Positions 1 through 8,368 of a stretch of DNA of 64,000 bases are shown here, piece after piece (position 1 is the first letter of the stretch; every line of letters begins with the position of its first letter). The stretch is from the NCBI GenBank assembly GCA_009377525.1, contig WHTW01000018.1, positions 1 to 64,000 on the forward strand, in the 5' to 3' direction. A program made the position numbers and the translations under genes. The stretch is from Rhodospirillales bacterium. GTDB lineage: Bacteria; Pseudomonadota; Alphaproteobacteria; Reyranellales; Reyranellaceae. Under the pieces are notes generated by a model. That model was given only the letters and a program-made list of their open reading frames with translations. It searched no databases and was not told the origin of the DNA.

Positions 1-130
1 TCATCGTCAGCCAGGGCGGCAATAGTGCCGGCCGGGATCGGAGATGCTCGTCTCGACAATCCGATGCACCAGAGGCGATGCGCCAAGCACCAGCGCTGTT
101 CGTCCGGTGGGAACTACTTGGGGGTTGCAC

Positions 131-949
131 GTGATCAGTTTACTGAACCGGCGACAGGCCTTTGGTCCTCTGATCCAGAAACTAAGAAGTCTGGGCGTGG
201 ACAGCGACACGGAATTGGATGCCGTTCTGAATCGCCTCAAGGTGAGAGCGGGCACCCGTCGAGGCGAAGACATTATAGCCCCCGGCAGGTCGCCGAGACA
301 TTCGACGGTGCTGATTGACGGAGTCGCCTGCTTGTATGAGCGGCTCCAGGACGGCACCCGGCAGATATATGCGTTTCAGTATTCCGGTGACTTCTGTGAT
401 CTTCACCGGCATGTGTTGCCGGAAATGAACAATGAAGTCGCTGTAGCGGCGATAACGGACTGCTCGATCGGCATCATTGAGCACAAGGACCTCGAGCAGC
501 TGATCGCGCAATATCCATCGTTGGGCCTGGCCTTGTGGCGCGCCAGCATGCTTGAGGCGAGCATTTTCCGCAAAAGGTTGCTCAACGTTGGCCGACAGCC
601 AGCGCTTCAGCGCGTCGCCCATCTCCTCTGCGAGCAGCTGGCCCGGCGGGAAGCGGTCGGCCTCAACAGCGCAACCATTCCGCTTACCCAGATGGACCTG
701 GCAGATGCGGCGGGACTTTCGATCGTCCACATCAATCGCACCTTCCAGGAGCTTCGCAGGCTGAATATCCTGTCGAAGGAGGGACGCGCCATCAAAGTGG
801 TCGACAGAGAACGGCTCGCCGGGTTGGCCAGTTTCGACGGCAACTACCTCAATATGCCGCAGCTACTGTCACACTGGCAGGTCAGGATAGAGAGCACCCC
901 AACGCCAGCCAAGCGCAGGATTCGATCGCCCCTGGGGCTGCTGGCTTGA
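131..949 (+). CDS. Crp/Fnr-family transcription regulator
   Basis: Predicted cytoplasmic DNA-binding regulator of the Crp/Fnr superfamily, 272 residues. The N-terminal part (about residues 20-125) reads as a cyclic-nucleotide-type beta barrel, with QIYAFQYSGDFCDLH as a typical barrel segment. The C-terminal part (about 150-230) is a winged helix with a helix-turn-helix at LTQMDLADAAGLSIVHINRT. No N-terminal cysteine cluster of the Fnr type is seen, so an oxygen-sensing iron-sulfur cluster is unlikely. I chose the GTG at 131 because a GGGGGT run lies six bases upstream; an in-frame ATG at 44 would add 29 residues with no family resemblance. It stands alone with about 940 bases of apparently empty DNA after it, so its targets cannot be inferred from context. 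Confidence 0.85.
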   Translation: MISLLNRRQAFGPLIQKLRSLGVDSDTELDAVLNRLKVRAGTRRGEDIIAPGRSPRHSTVLIDGVACLYERLQDGTRQIYAFQYSGDFCDLHRHVLPEMNNEVAVAAITDCSIGIIEHKDLEQLIAQYPSLGLALWRASMLEASIFRKRLLNVGRQPALQRVAHLLCEQLARREAVGLNSATIPLTQMDLADAAGLSIVHINRTFQELRRLNILSKEGRAIKVVDRERLAGLASFDGNYLNMPQLLSHWQVRIESTPTPAKRRIRSPLGLLA

Positions 950-1886
950 GCACAACCTACTTGTGGGCGGACGACACATGGCAGGCGATCGTTCGCCGCG
1001 CGTATCACCCGTGGCTAGGACGGAGCTAGACTAGTGGCTCGGTTGATGTGTCGTCGCGCGAGGCTCATGAGGCATCGTTTCATGCTTCCTGGCAAGCCGG
1101 GTTGGTCATCTCCGGTTTATCGACACGCAGAGGAACTCACGCACCCGCAGTGTCGGTCGCGACCGCGAGGGTATGGAGTCGCTCGATGGGTGAGGATCGT
1201 ACATGTTGGAAGCGCTCGGCCATTTGGAACCGAGATGCGAGCGGCGCGGCCAGCCCACGTTGGCGATGGGTCAGCCCCAATTACGCGCCGGCTCCGAGGG
1301 CCGTTTATTCGTTGCGCGCCGTTCATAGGGCGAGCGCGCCGGTCGGAAATTTGCTGCTCTGATGGCATTGCTAAGCTTGGCGATCGACAAACTTTTTGAA
1401 GGCCAAGCAGGGATCGCGTCCCAAGACTGGCCACGCATCTCAGGCGATTGTGGATGCCTTGCTATTGGGCCACAGGCGAAGCGTTCGATGTCGGGAGGTT
1501 GGCGTGGCTGTCGGCATTGTCAGGAATAATCTTGCTGGGGTGGTGTCCCTGTGAGTCAGGGGACCCTGGCAGGCCCAGTGTCAGCTCGGGTGAGAAAATT
1601 GGGTGCTGACGCCCGGCGTGCTCTGAGGGTGTACTCATTCTGCACCGCCCAAGGTTACTGCTGCACCAGTAGCGGGCAGGGTATCAATGGAACGATGCGC
1701 ACTCTTCGGAACGGCCCGTCTGGTGGCGTGGTGCTTCGCTTCTACGGAATGGTCACGATGTCATCGCGCTGGCTGACAAGGGCACGGTCGGCAGGTGTCC
1801 GACAAGCCCCAGGGAGGAAACCGCGGGACAGGTTCGAGCAGACGTTCCATGACATCGGCCCAGCGCGCCGTTTTTGCCGTGGGCAG
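950..1886. other. Gene-poor intergenic stretch
   Basis: No convincing gene is seen between the Crp-type regulator and the M23 peptidase. Open frames exist (for example 1034-1399 and an in-frame extension from 1551), but their translations have no recognisable motif and their codon use is unlike the neighbours. No tRNA, terminator or repeat is recognised here. Confidence 0.5.
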
Positions 1887-3098
1887 ATGATCAAGCAAAC
1901 TTGGGCGGCGCTTGCCGCAGCTCTCTGTTGCTTTGCGTCGCCAGCTCAGGCCACGTCGCCAGATGAGACGCAGGTTGCGGCCGGGCGGCTGCTGGGCAGC
2001 GACTCCGAGCAGGCGCAGTGGCAGAGCTATTTGCCCTTTACTCGCAAGTTGCATGCCTGGGGCGTCGTCGTTGGATCGCTCACTGCATCCACGGAGGCAG
2101 CGGGCGTGCCGCCGGCGGCGATGATTGAGGCGCTGCAGGCTCTGGCAACGGCCATCGACCCAGAGCGCGATGTTAAAGGTGGTGATCTTTTCTGGGTGCA
2201 GTACGAACAAGAATGCACTGTCGAGGGTGATCCGATTGGCATCGGCCGCGTGCTGTGGGCCGAGCTGCGCACCGCGGCCAAAGGCACTGTGGCCATCCAT
2301 CGCTTCCGCATCGGCGAGTCCAGCGCCGAGCCGTTCTGGCTGGCGACGGGCCAGAGCACCGAGACGACGTCGGTCCGCCTGCCGCTCAACCAGATCAGCA
2401 TCGCCTCGGGCTTCGGTCTGCGCGCCGATCCGTTCGACCAGCAGATGTCGCGCGCCTGGGCGATAGGGCCCGTCCGCGTCACGCCATCGGGGAATCCGAA
2501 GCCGAAGCCCGCAAACACGCTTGGCAAGGGCAACTCGGCGGTGGACGCCGAAGCCCGGGCGAAGAAGACGCGCGCAAGGGCCAGCCTGACACCGCTCGGT
2601 CTCTCAATGGGCTTGTCGCCAGTTCGATTACGGGGCGCAGCGGCTCCATCGGGCGCCGCAGCCCGAGCGGTCGCCCCGCGCGCAACGCTCGTCATGCACC
2701 AGGGTATCGATCTCGTTGCCGAACCCGGAACACCTGTTCATGCGGCAGCCGACGGGGTCGTGACCGGCGCGGCGCCCAACGGCGGCTACGGCAACTGCAT
2801 CGAGATAGAGCACGAAGAGAAGCTCTCGACCCTCTACGGCCATCTCTCGTCGTTCGCGCCCGGAATCGCTCCCGGCGTGCGTGTGCAGAAGGGCGACCTG
2901 ATCGGCTTCGTCGGCAACACCGGCCGCTCGACCGGCCCGCACCTGCATTTCGAATTGCGGAGCAACGGCAAGCCGACCAATCCGGTCATTCATCCGTCGA
3001 TGAAGCCGCCGCAGTTGAGCGGCGGCGATCTCGAGCGCTTCCGCAAGGTCGTGGGGCGCAACCTCGCCGAGGCGCAGCGCGAAGGGAAGCCGAAATAG
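1887..3098 (+). CDS. M23-family (LytM-type) metallopeptidase with internal insertion
   Basis: Predicted secreted peptidoglycan endopeptidase of the M23 family, 403 residues. The ATG at 1887 is chosen because it opens a clear signal peptide (about residues 1-23, ending ASPAQA). The same frame runs open upstream to 1551, but that part has no family likeness. The catalytic domain carries the first zinc-ligand motif in MHQGIDL (about residue 270) and the HLHFE motif near residue 351, so the active site looks intact. In this family the SGFGxR strand usually lies only about 15-20 residues before the HxxxD motif. Here SGFGLRADPFDQQ (about 174-186) is separated from MHQGIDL by about 84 extra residues rich in Pro, Ala, Lys and Arg. 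It is not followed by a gene on its strand. Confidence 0.85.
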   Translation: MIKQTWAALAAALCCFASPAQATSPDETQVAAGRLLGSDSEQAQWQSYLPFTRKLHAWGVVVGSLTASTEAAGVPPAAMIEALQALATAIDPERDVKGGDLFWVQYEQECTVEGDPIGIGRVLWAELRTAAKGTVAIHRFRIGESSAEPFWLATGQSTETTSVRLPLNQISIASGFGLRADPFDQQMSRAWAIGPVRVTPSGNPKPKPANTLGKGNSAVDAEARAKKTRARASLTPLGLSMGLSPVRLRGAAAPSGAAARAVAPRATLVMHQGIDLVAEPGTPVHAAADGVVTGAAPNGGYGNCIEIEHEEKLSTLYGHLSSFAPGIAPGVRVQKGDLIGFVGNTGRSTGPHLHFELRSNGKPTNPVIHPSMKPPQLSGGDLERFRKVVGRNLAEAQREGKPK

Positions 3099-3429
3099 CC
3101 GGCATCTAGCAGGTTACTGCGCAGCGCCGACCGGCAGGCCCTAGGGAACGCGATCCGACACTTGGGACCGAAGTTCCCGACAGTACTGGTAGTTGACTTC
3201 TATGCGTGTGATGGCCTCTTGGAAAATCGTCTCGCGCATCACCGCGGCGCCGGCGGTCGGCGCCGGCCTCGTTGACGATCAGCCTACCAGATCCCGCCTC
3301 TCTTGCCAGCACGGATGGAGTTCTCGGTAGTCAGCCCACGGAACCGGCAAGTTCCGTAGTTGGCGGGTCGGTGCCGGGCATCACTCCGCACATCCCTGAA
3401 TGGGCGAAGGCAAAACAGGACGACGGGTC
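3099..3429. other. Intergenic stretch, nothing recognised
   Basis: Sequence between the M23 peptidase stop and the decayed RTX tail on the other strand. No gene, RNA or terminator is recognised. Confidence 0.4.
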
Positions 3430-3451
3430 TCGCGCGCGGGCGCAGGGTCAG
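3430..3451. repeat. Direct repeat at stop codons, copy 1
   Basis: These 22 bases match 3953-3974 at 21 of 22 positions. On the minus strand both copies begin at a TGA stop codon (3448-3450 here, 3971-3973 there) and run into the downstream flank. This suggests that the RTX fragment and the intact gene upstream of it are the ends of a former tandem duplication. Confidence 0.7.
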
Positions 3452-3792
3452 GAGAAAAGGAAGTGCTCGGTCGTGAAGCTGAGCGACGTCACGCCGGCCA
3501 GGCGGATGGTGCCGCTCCGCCGATGTCGGAAAGGTCGATCAGCGCCCCTGGGAGTCGAAGGTCGTTGCGGCAGCGTAGTTCGACGAGGGGCTGAAGCCGA
3601 CCAAACGGATCACATCGTTACTGACGATGTCGAAGTCGGTGATCCGGTCGGCGCCTGCCGCCACCCCGATGCGATAGACGAAGGCGTCGTTGCCGAGGTC
3701 TCCGGTCAGCACGTCAGCACCGGTGCCGCCCCCTAACCCCATGCCAGGGTGTCGGACGCCAAGTGGTTGCCGGGTCCATGGAGGAGGATCAG
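3448..3792 (-). pseudogene. Decayed RTX/type I secretion C-terminal module
   Basis: Remnant of the C-terminal part of an RTX-type, type I-secreted protein. Read leftwards from about 3740, one frame gives GGGTGADVLTGDLGNDAFVY followed by DRITDFDIVSNDVIRLVGF. This is the usual RTX glycine/aspartate repeat followed by the DxITDFD segment. That frame stops at 3539, but a shifted frame continues to TIRLAGVTSLSFTTEHFLFS and a stop at 3448-3450, a typical hydrophobic secretion end. At least two frameshifts are needed, so the module is not translated as one unit. It follows the DUF4082 protein on the same strand, whose own C terminus lacks such a module. Confidence 0.75.
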
Positions 3793-3952
3793 AAGGTGAA
3801 GAAGCTCCCAGCTGACGGACATCTCGGCGTTGGGGCCGGCTGCTCGCCGAGCTCGGCGGAATCAAGGGCCCGCCGCGTCCGGGGCGCCGCGAAGGACAGA
3901 GCTCCCGGGCCGCGGTCGGTGAAACGGAGCCGCCGGTGGTGCGCCGTCGCGA

Positions 3953-3974
3953 TCGCGCGCGGGCGCTGGGTCAG
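3953..3974. repeat. Direct repeat at stop codons, copy 2
   Basis: Partner of 3430-3451 (21 of 22 bases identical). It spans the stop codon of the large minus-strand gene and its immediate downstream flank. Confidence 0.7.
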
Positions 3975-6900
3975 AGGAAGTCAGTCGTGGGGACGAACGT
4001 GACGTCCGCCCAGTAGTTCGAGGCGTTGTAGGTCGCAGTCGGGAAGACGCCGGGTGTGCCGTCGGCGAAGACGCCGCTGGCGGTGCCGGCGGTCAGCACG
4101 CCGTCGGGCCCGCTGTGGGCACTGGCGAAGTAGTTTGAGCTGTGGGCGTAGTTCTGCGTGGTGCCGTAGGACACGGTGTAGGTCGCATCGGCCTCGATCC
4201 CAATCGGCGCCGCGAGGGTGCCGACCTGCCAGCCCGATTCACCCGCGGTCGAGGTGACGGTGACGGACCCGAGCAAGGTGCCGTCGTCGTTCCAGAGGTT
4301 CAGGGTACGCGCGTCGGTGTCGTTCGCGTCGGCCGCGCCGCGGAAGTAGCGCAGCTCGGTGATGTCGCCCGCGGTGTTCGCCGTGAACCTCATGCCGAGC
4401 TCGTAGTCGGTCGGGTCGGTTGTCTGGGTCGTCGCCGGCGCGTCGGTCGAGCCGAAGATGGTCGAGCCGGTGCCGTTCTCGGCCCGGTCGGTGACGGTGA
4501 CGGTGATCGCCTTGGTCACCGCCGGCGCGATGCCGTCGCTGACGCTGACGGTCAGGTCGTAGACGTTGTTGGCGCCCGCGTCGGCCGGGGCCTCGTAGTC
4601 CGGCGCTGACACGAAGCTCAGCACGCCGGTCGAGGCGTTGATGGTAAAGCGCGCGGCATCGGCCCCGCCGACGATCGCGTAGGTGAGCGGATCGACGTTG
4701 GCGTCGGTCGCGGTGATTGTGCCGGCGACCAGCCGGCTTTCCGGCGAGGTCAGCGCCGCAGCCGAGGTGATGACTGGGGCCGAGTTCACCGGCGGACTGA
4801 GGGCGTCGAAGGTGATGTCGACCCAGTAGTTGGCGCCGTTGTACGCTTCCGACGGCATGACCGCGGCACCGCTGCCGTAGTGGAAGATGCCGTTGGTGCC
4901 GCCGGCCCCGTCCTGGACGACGCGCACGACACCGCCAGAACCCCAGAAGGAATCGTTGTCGAGACCGTCGAAGGCCACGTCGTTCGCATCGACGAAGTAG
5001 TTGTTCGTCGACACGTAATTGTCGTCGGTGCGGTAGGAGACGATATATTGAGTCCCCGCCGTCAGGGTAACGGGCGACGACAGGGTGGCAACCTGCCAGC
5101 CGGTCTGGCCCAGGCCCGAGGTGAAGATCACCGTGGCGAGCAGGGTGCCGTCGGCGCGCCAGAGATGGCCCTCGCGCACGTCGGTGTCGCCGGCGTCGCC
5201 GCTGCCGCGCCAGTACTTGATCTCGGTCACGCTCCCGACTCGGTCGACGGCGAAGCGCATTCCGAGCTCGATCGTCGTCGCGTCGTTGGTCAGGACCGGC
5301 GAGCCCGGCGTTTTGCCGCCGAAGGCGCTGAAGTTACTCGACGGCGTGACCGTGACGGCCTCGCTGTCCGGGGTGATGTTGTAGACGTTCAGGCTGTCGT
5401 CGATTGCGCGGGCCTTGATCGTTAGGGCGCCCTGCGTCGTCGGATACCAGTAGAAGCTCCAAGTGGCCCAATTGTCGGCGGAGTTCGCGACCTTCCAGGT
5501 GTTGCCGCCGTCGACGGAGACCTCGACCGCCGCCACCCTGCCGTCGGTCGTCAACGGGTTGCCGTCATTGTCGGTCGCCGTGCCGGTGATCGTCACTGGC
5601 GACAGTGCCTCGACCGTGTCGGGCAGGTCGTTGATCGAAGCCACCGCGGCGGTGGTGTCGGTCGACGCGCTGGCGCGCTTCAGCCCTTGCGAGATCAGGA
5701 AGGCGTCAGCAACCCCGGGTTGGATTCCCATGTCCGCGAACATGTTGACCACGAACTGTTGGATGTCGACGTTCTCGATGTCGGCACCGTAAGGTGAGCT
5801 GTCATGCTCGTTGCTGAGCGCCCAGGACCAGAAGGTGGTGCCAGCGCCAAAGACCAGCGAGCCGCTTTCAGTCCGATAAAGCGAAAGGGTATGCGTTGCG
5901 ACGCCCGGGGCGGTGGTGTTGCCCTGGTCAATCAGGATGCCGTTCCAGGGCAGAGTCGTTTCGGACAGCTTGATGAGGCCGGCAGGTCGCATATTGTCGT
6001 CGGGCGAGGTGTCCCACTCGTAACCGAGGATGCCCGGCGACATGTCGAGGCTGCCGCCGTTGGCGACGGTTGTGTCGCGCCAGACGCGCAGGCTGGCGTA
6101 GTTCGATGGCACGTCAAGGGCGCCGCCAAACTGACCGGTGCCGTCGGGGCCAAACAGCTGGCCGGTCAGCTGGTTCTGAGCGCAATGGCAAGCCGGGTTG
6201 AGCCCCGTCATCGGATCCACGTCTTCGAGATTGCCGCCGCCGGCGAGGGGGTTGCCATGGAAACGGGTGTCCATCCACGTCCCGGTCCAGATGTCGCTCG
6301 GATCGAGGTTGTAGTAGTCCGCCGGGCCGGCGGTGGGATCCGCGACCGCAAGCGTCTCCTTGTAGCAGACGAGCGTGCGGTAGGCCGTGCCGTCGGGGCT
6401 GTAGGCGACCTCCCAACGGGTCTTCCAGTAGACTTCGTTGCCGCTCCAGAAGAGCAGGTTCACGCCGGAATCGCGCGCTTCCTCGACGTTTGCGCGCTGA
6501 TCGCCCGACCAGTATTCGTCATGGCCGACCGAGATGAACGACTCGTAGTTCTTGAGGTAGTCGGCCCCGAGCCGGTCGGTGTCGACGCCCGAGATGTAGG
6601 AAACGTCGTAGCCCTGTTTCTCGAGCCAGTAGATCGCTGCATAGTCAGCGCCGAACAAATAGTTCTGCGCGCCCGACGCATAGCTGGTGCCGTCGCGGTC
6701 GATGAAGGGGCGATTGTAGCTGACCGCATAGGCGCGATCCTGCGAGTGGGCACCGGCCCCCGGGATCGGGTCCCAGTTTATGCTGTCGTTCATGTCGCCA
6801 TAGAGGTTGGCACCCACCTCGCCATTGTTGCCGCCCCAGCCATTGTAGGCCTGCCACGTCGTGTCGGAGGTCTGCAGGACGATGTCGTGGGTCTCGCCGT

Positions 6901-7342
6901 CGTTGCGCACGACGAAGGGGATCTGGTTGACGGCGCCTTCGATCGGGTTGCCGTTCGAATCGAGGCGCTGCAAACGGGCGAGGTAGACGCCGGAGACGGC
7001 GTCGGCGGGCACGTTCCAGCCGTCGGTGACTGACCAGTTGCCGGCGTCGACCATGCCGCGCGAGGCATCGAAGAGCGCGTCCGGCTGGACCGTGGCGCTG
7101 GTGTTCGTCCACTGGGCAACCTCGCGGGCGCCGCTACCGCCGTAGTAGCCAAGGCGGAAGATCTCGACGATGTAGTCGCTGCCCGAACCGCCGTTGACGT
7201 TGATCTTGAAGTCAACGCGCGTGCCGGCGTTGACGCTCATGTCGGTGGCGAAGCCTTCGATCTCCGTGCTGTGGGGTACGTCCCAGTACGACCTGTCGGT
7301 ACGACCCTCGAGAATCGCATTCTCTTGGACAATCTCGTTCAT
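3971..7342 (-). CDS. Large DUF4082/cadherin protein with dimethylformamidase-beta-like domain
   Basis: Predicted large extracellular or surface protein of 1123 residues, function not known. Residues about 1-560 resemble the C-terminal domain of the N,N-dimethylformamidase large subunit (FRLGYYGGSGAREV and ISVGHDEYWSGDQRANVEEA are visible landmarks). An Ig-like segment follows (about 562-665), then a DUF4082 domain (669-847), a cadherin-type repeat (849-949) and a second DUF4082 domain (959-1120). Both DUF4082 copies share ELGMRF, YWRG or YFRG, and NYWxDxTF. There is no N-terminal signal peptide, as is usual for type I secretion substrates, yet the RTX tail such proteins carry is missing and lies broken just downstream. 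The ATG at 7342 follows a GAGGGA ribosome site. I infer an adhesin- or enzyme-like exported protein that may have lost its export signal. Confidence 0.8.
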   Translation of the reverse strand: MNEIVQENAILEGRTDRSYWDVPHSTEIEGFATDMSVNAGTRVDFKINVNGGSGSDYIVEIFRLGYYGGSGAREVAQWTNTSATVQPDALFDASRGMVDAGNWSVTDGWNVPADAVSGVYLARLQRLDSNGNPIEGAVNQIPFVVRNDGETHDIVLQTSDTTWQAYNGWGGNNGEVGANLYGDMNDSINWDPIPGAGAHSQDRAYAVSYNRPFIDRDGTSYASGAQNYLFGADYAAIYWLEKQGYDVSYISGVDTDRLGADYLKNYESFISVGHDEYWSGDQRANVEEARDSGVNLLFWSGNEVYWKTRWEVAYSPDGTAYRTLVCYKETLAVADPTAGPADYYNLDPSDIWTGTWMDTRFHGNPLAGGGNLEDVDPMTGLNPACHCAQNQLTGQLFGPDGTGQFGGALDVPSNYASLRVWRDTTVANGGSLDMSPGILGYEWDTSPDDNMRPAGLIKLSETTLPWNGILIDQGNTTAPGVATHTLSLYRTESGSLVFGAGTTFWSWALSNEHDSSPYGADIENVDIQQFVVNMFADMGIQPGVADAFLISQGLKRASASTDTTAAVASINDLPDTVEALSPVTITGTATDNDGNPLTTDGRVAAVEVSVDGGNTWKVANSADNWATWSFYWYPTTQGALTIKARAIDDSLNVYNITPDSEAVTVTPSSNFSAFGGKTPGSPVLTNDATTIELGMRFAVDRVGSVTEIKYWRGSGDAGDTDVREGHLWRADGTLLATVIFTSGLGQTGWQVATLSSPVTLTAGTQYIVSYRTDDNYVSTNNYFVDANDVAFDGLDNDSFWGSGGVVRVVQDGAGGTNGIFHYGSGAAVMPSEAYNGANYWVDITFDALSPPVNSAPVITSAAALTSPESRLVAGTITATDANVDPLTYAIVGGADAARFTINASTGVLSFVSAPDYEAPADAGANNVYDLTVSVSDGIAPAVTKAITVTVTDRAENGTGSTIFGSTDAPATTQTTDPTDYELGMRFTANTAGDITELRYFRGAADANDTDARTLNLWNDDGTLLGSVTVTSTAGESGWQVGTLAAPIGIEADATYTVSYGTTQNYAHSSNYFASAHSGPDGVLTAGTASGVFADGTPGVFPTATYNASNYWADVTFVPTTDFL

Positions 7343-7502
7343 GGATCCCTCGCAGACACGCGTTGGCGAGGCGAGAGAAGCAAATTACTCGATAGCGATC
7401 ACAGGACCTCCTGCCGTCGCCGCTCCTCAATTGCCTCGCGGACGAAAGGCAGTTTGCCATGCACGACATCCTGAGCCGTGCGGACATTCGGGGTACCACC
7501 CT

Positions 7503-7758
7503 TGAACCGCCCTGGGTTTGCCGGAGGCGCCAACTTGAGAGGGAGCGATGACAAGCAACACAGCGAACAGTTTCACCCGAAGTCCGTACGTGTTTTAGTG
7601 CAGCGGATGGTTGATTTCGAGCACGAGCATGCGTCGCGATGGTCAGTGATCGTCTCGATAGCAAGCAACATAGGCTGCGCGCCGCAGACGTTGAATGAGT
7701 GGAGAAGACCGAGCGCGACAGTGGGTATAGGCGGGGCCCGATGAGCGATATGGCAACA
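7503..7758 (+). mobile_element. IS3-family remnant: left end plus broken orfA
   Basis: The first 26 bases (7503-7528, starting TGAACCGCCCTGGGTTTGCC) resemble the terminal inverted repeat of IS3-type elements. A ribosome site and ATG at 7548 follow. Downstream, the reading frames together spell a worn OrfA helix-turn-helix protein: a PEVR start, then MVDFEHEHASRWSVIVSIAS, then NIGCAPQTLNEW. A frameshift then leads to a segment ending GPMSDMAT. At least three frame changes are present. The fragment ends exactly where the IS630-type remnant begins, so the latter probably inserted into it. OrfB and the right end are not found. Confidence 0.6.
7548..7758 (+). pseudogene. IS3-type transposase OrfA fragment
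   Basis: Frameshifted 5' part of a small helix-turn-helix transposase subunit. The clearest stretch is IGCAPQTLNEW, a common OrfA recognition-helix region. It cannot be translated in one frame and is cut short at the IS630-type inverted repeat at 7759. Confidence 0.6.
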
Positions 7759-8217
7759 AGTAGCTCTGCACAGTGGTTATGACGGTTTTAACTGGAGCTA
7801 TTCGAGGATCGGCAGCTCGTAAGGTGGGACGAGGATGGCGTCGCTTCTGGCGACGCCGGGCCGTCGAGGCCGTCGCGTTCGAGGGCAAGGACCATCTGAT
7901 GGACCGAAGGTGGAGTGACACGGAAGTGGGGTTGCATGTCGGCTTCCGCGGGCGGCTGGTGGAGCATGTGGGCATAGACATAGATCAAGGCCAGATACTG
8001 GCCCTGTTTTTGAGTGAAGCGATGCGAGCTGTTGAGCCGCGCGGTGCCGCCGCATCGGCGATCGCAAAACCCTCAATGCCGAGATCGCTGCCTGGCAGGA
8101 TCGGCGCAACGACCAAGCTGACGCTATCAAATGGATGTTCACCACTCAGCACGCTCGCAACAAACTACTTCGAGCCTATCCAGACCCCGACAAGCATAAC
8201 CACTGTGCAGAGCTACT
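7759..8217. mobile_element. IS630-type remnant with 23-base inverted ends
   Basis: An internally deleted transposon of 459 bases. The ends 7759-7781 and 8195-8217 are perfect 23-base inverted repeats, and a TA dinucleotide lies near each outer edge, consistent with the TA target of IS630/Tc1-type elements. Inside are two opposed fragments: a winged-helix passenger on the minus strand and the C-terminal end of an IS630 transposase on the plus strand. With intact ends and no working transposase it resembles a non-autonomous (MITE-like) derivative. Confidence 0.8.
7798..8035 (-). pseudogene. Small winged-helix (LexA-DNA-binding-like) protein fragment
   Basis: Reading leftwards from about 8035 gives RFTQKQGQYLALIYVYAHML, then HQPPAEADMQPHFRVTPPSV and HQMVLALERDGL, a winged-helix pattern common in small proteins found with IS630-like elements. 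After that the frame shifts, and the expected tail RPGVARSDAILVPPYELPIL is in another frame, ending at a TAG at 7798-7800. No start codon is convincing. It is therefore a broken passenger gene. Confidence 0.65.
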
Positions 8218-8248
8218 AGTGGCTCGTCACAGACGTTTTGACAGTTGA
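8051..8248 (+). pseudogene. IS630-family transposase, C-terminal fragment
   Basis: Only the last part of the transposase remains: RIGDRKTLNAEIAAWQDRRN followed by IKWMFTTQHARNKLLRAYP. The AEIAAWxxRRN...WMFTTxxAR...YP pattern is characteristic of the IS630 C terminus. The DDE catalytic core is absent. The frame runs through the right inverted repeat to a TGA at 8246-8248. It can have no transposase activity. Confidence 0.75.
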
Positions 8249-8270
8249 TATCGACCTCGATCCGATACGG

Positions 8271-8368
8271 TGACAGCATTGCCTGCACGTCGGTCGAGCG
8301 ACGCAAGTCATGGTATGACGGCGGCGGCGGCCCCCAGATATGGCCCTTCCTGGAGCCTCAAAAGTCGC
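8271..8368 (+). repeat. Dispersed repeat of about 99 bases, copy A
   Basis: Aligns end to end with 22933-23031 next to rnpB, with one single-base length difference. Identity is about two thirds overall but concentrated in blocks: 17 identical bases at the start (TGACAGCATTGCCTGCA), TGGTATG in the middle and TTCCTGGAGCC near the end. The nature of the element is unknown; see findings. Confidence 0.65.

Noticed and set aside
1034-1399. 121-codon open frame between the regulator and the peptidase
   Set aside because: Arg/Pro-rich composition, an alternative frame is equally open, no ribosome site and no recognisable motif.
1551-1886. In-frame upstream extension of the M23 peptidase gene
   Set aside because: It would bury the signal peptide that begins at the ATG at 1887 and shows no family likeness.
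3272-3736. 154-codon open frame on the plus strand
   Set aside because: It overlaps the RTX remnant, whose minus-strand translation is clearly meaningful; the plus-strand product is featureless.
7773-8219. 148-codon open frame across the IS630-type remnant
   Set aside because: It reads through the inverted repeats and against the passenger gene; no motif is present.
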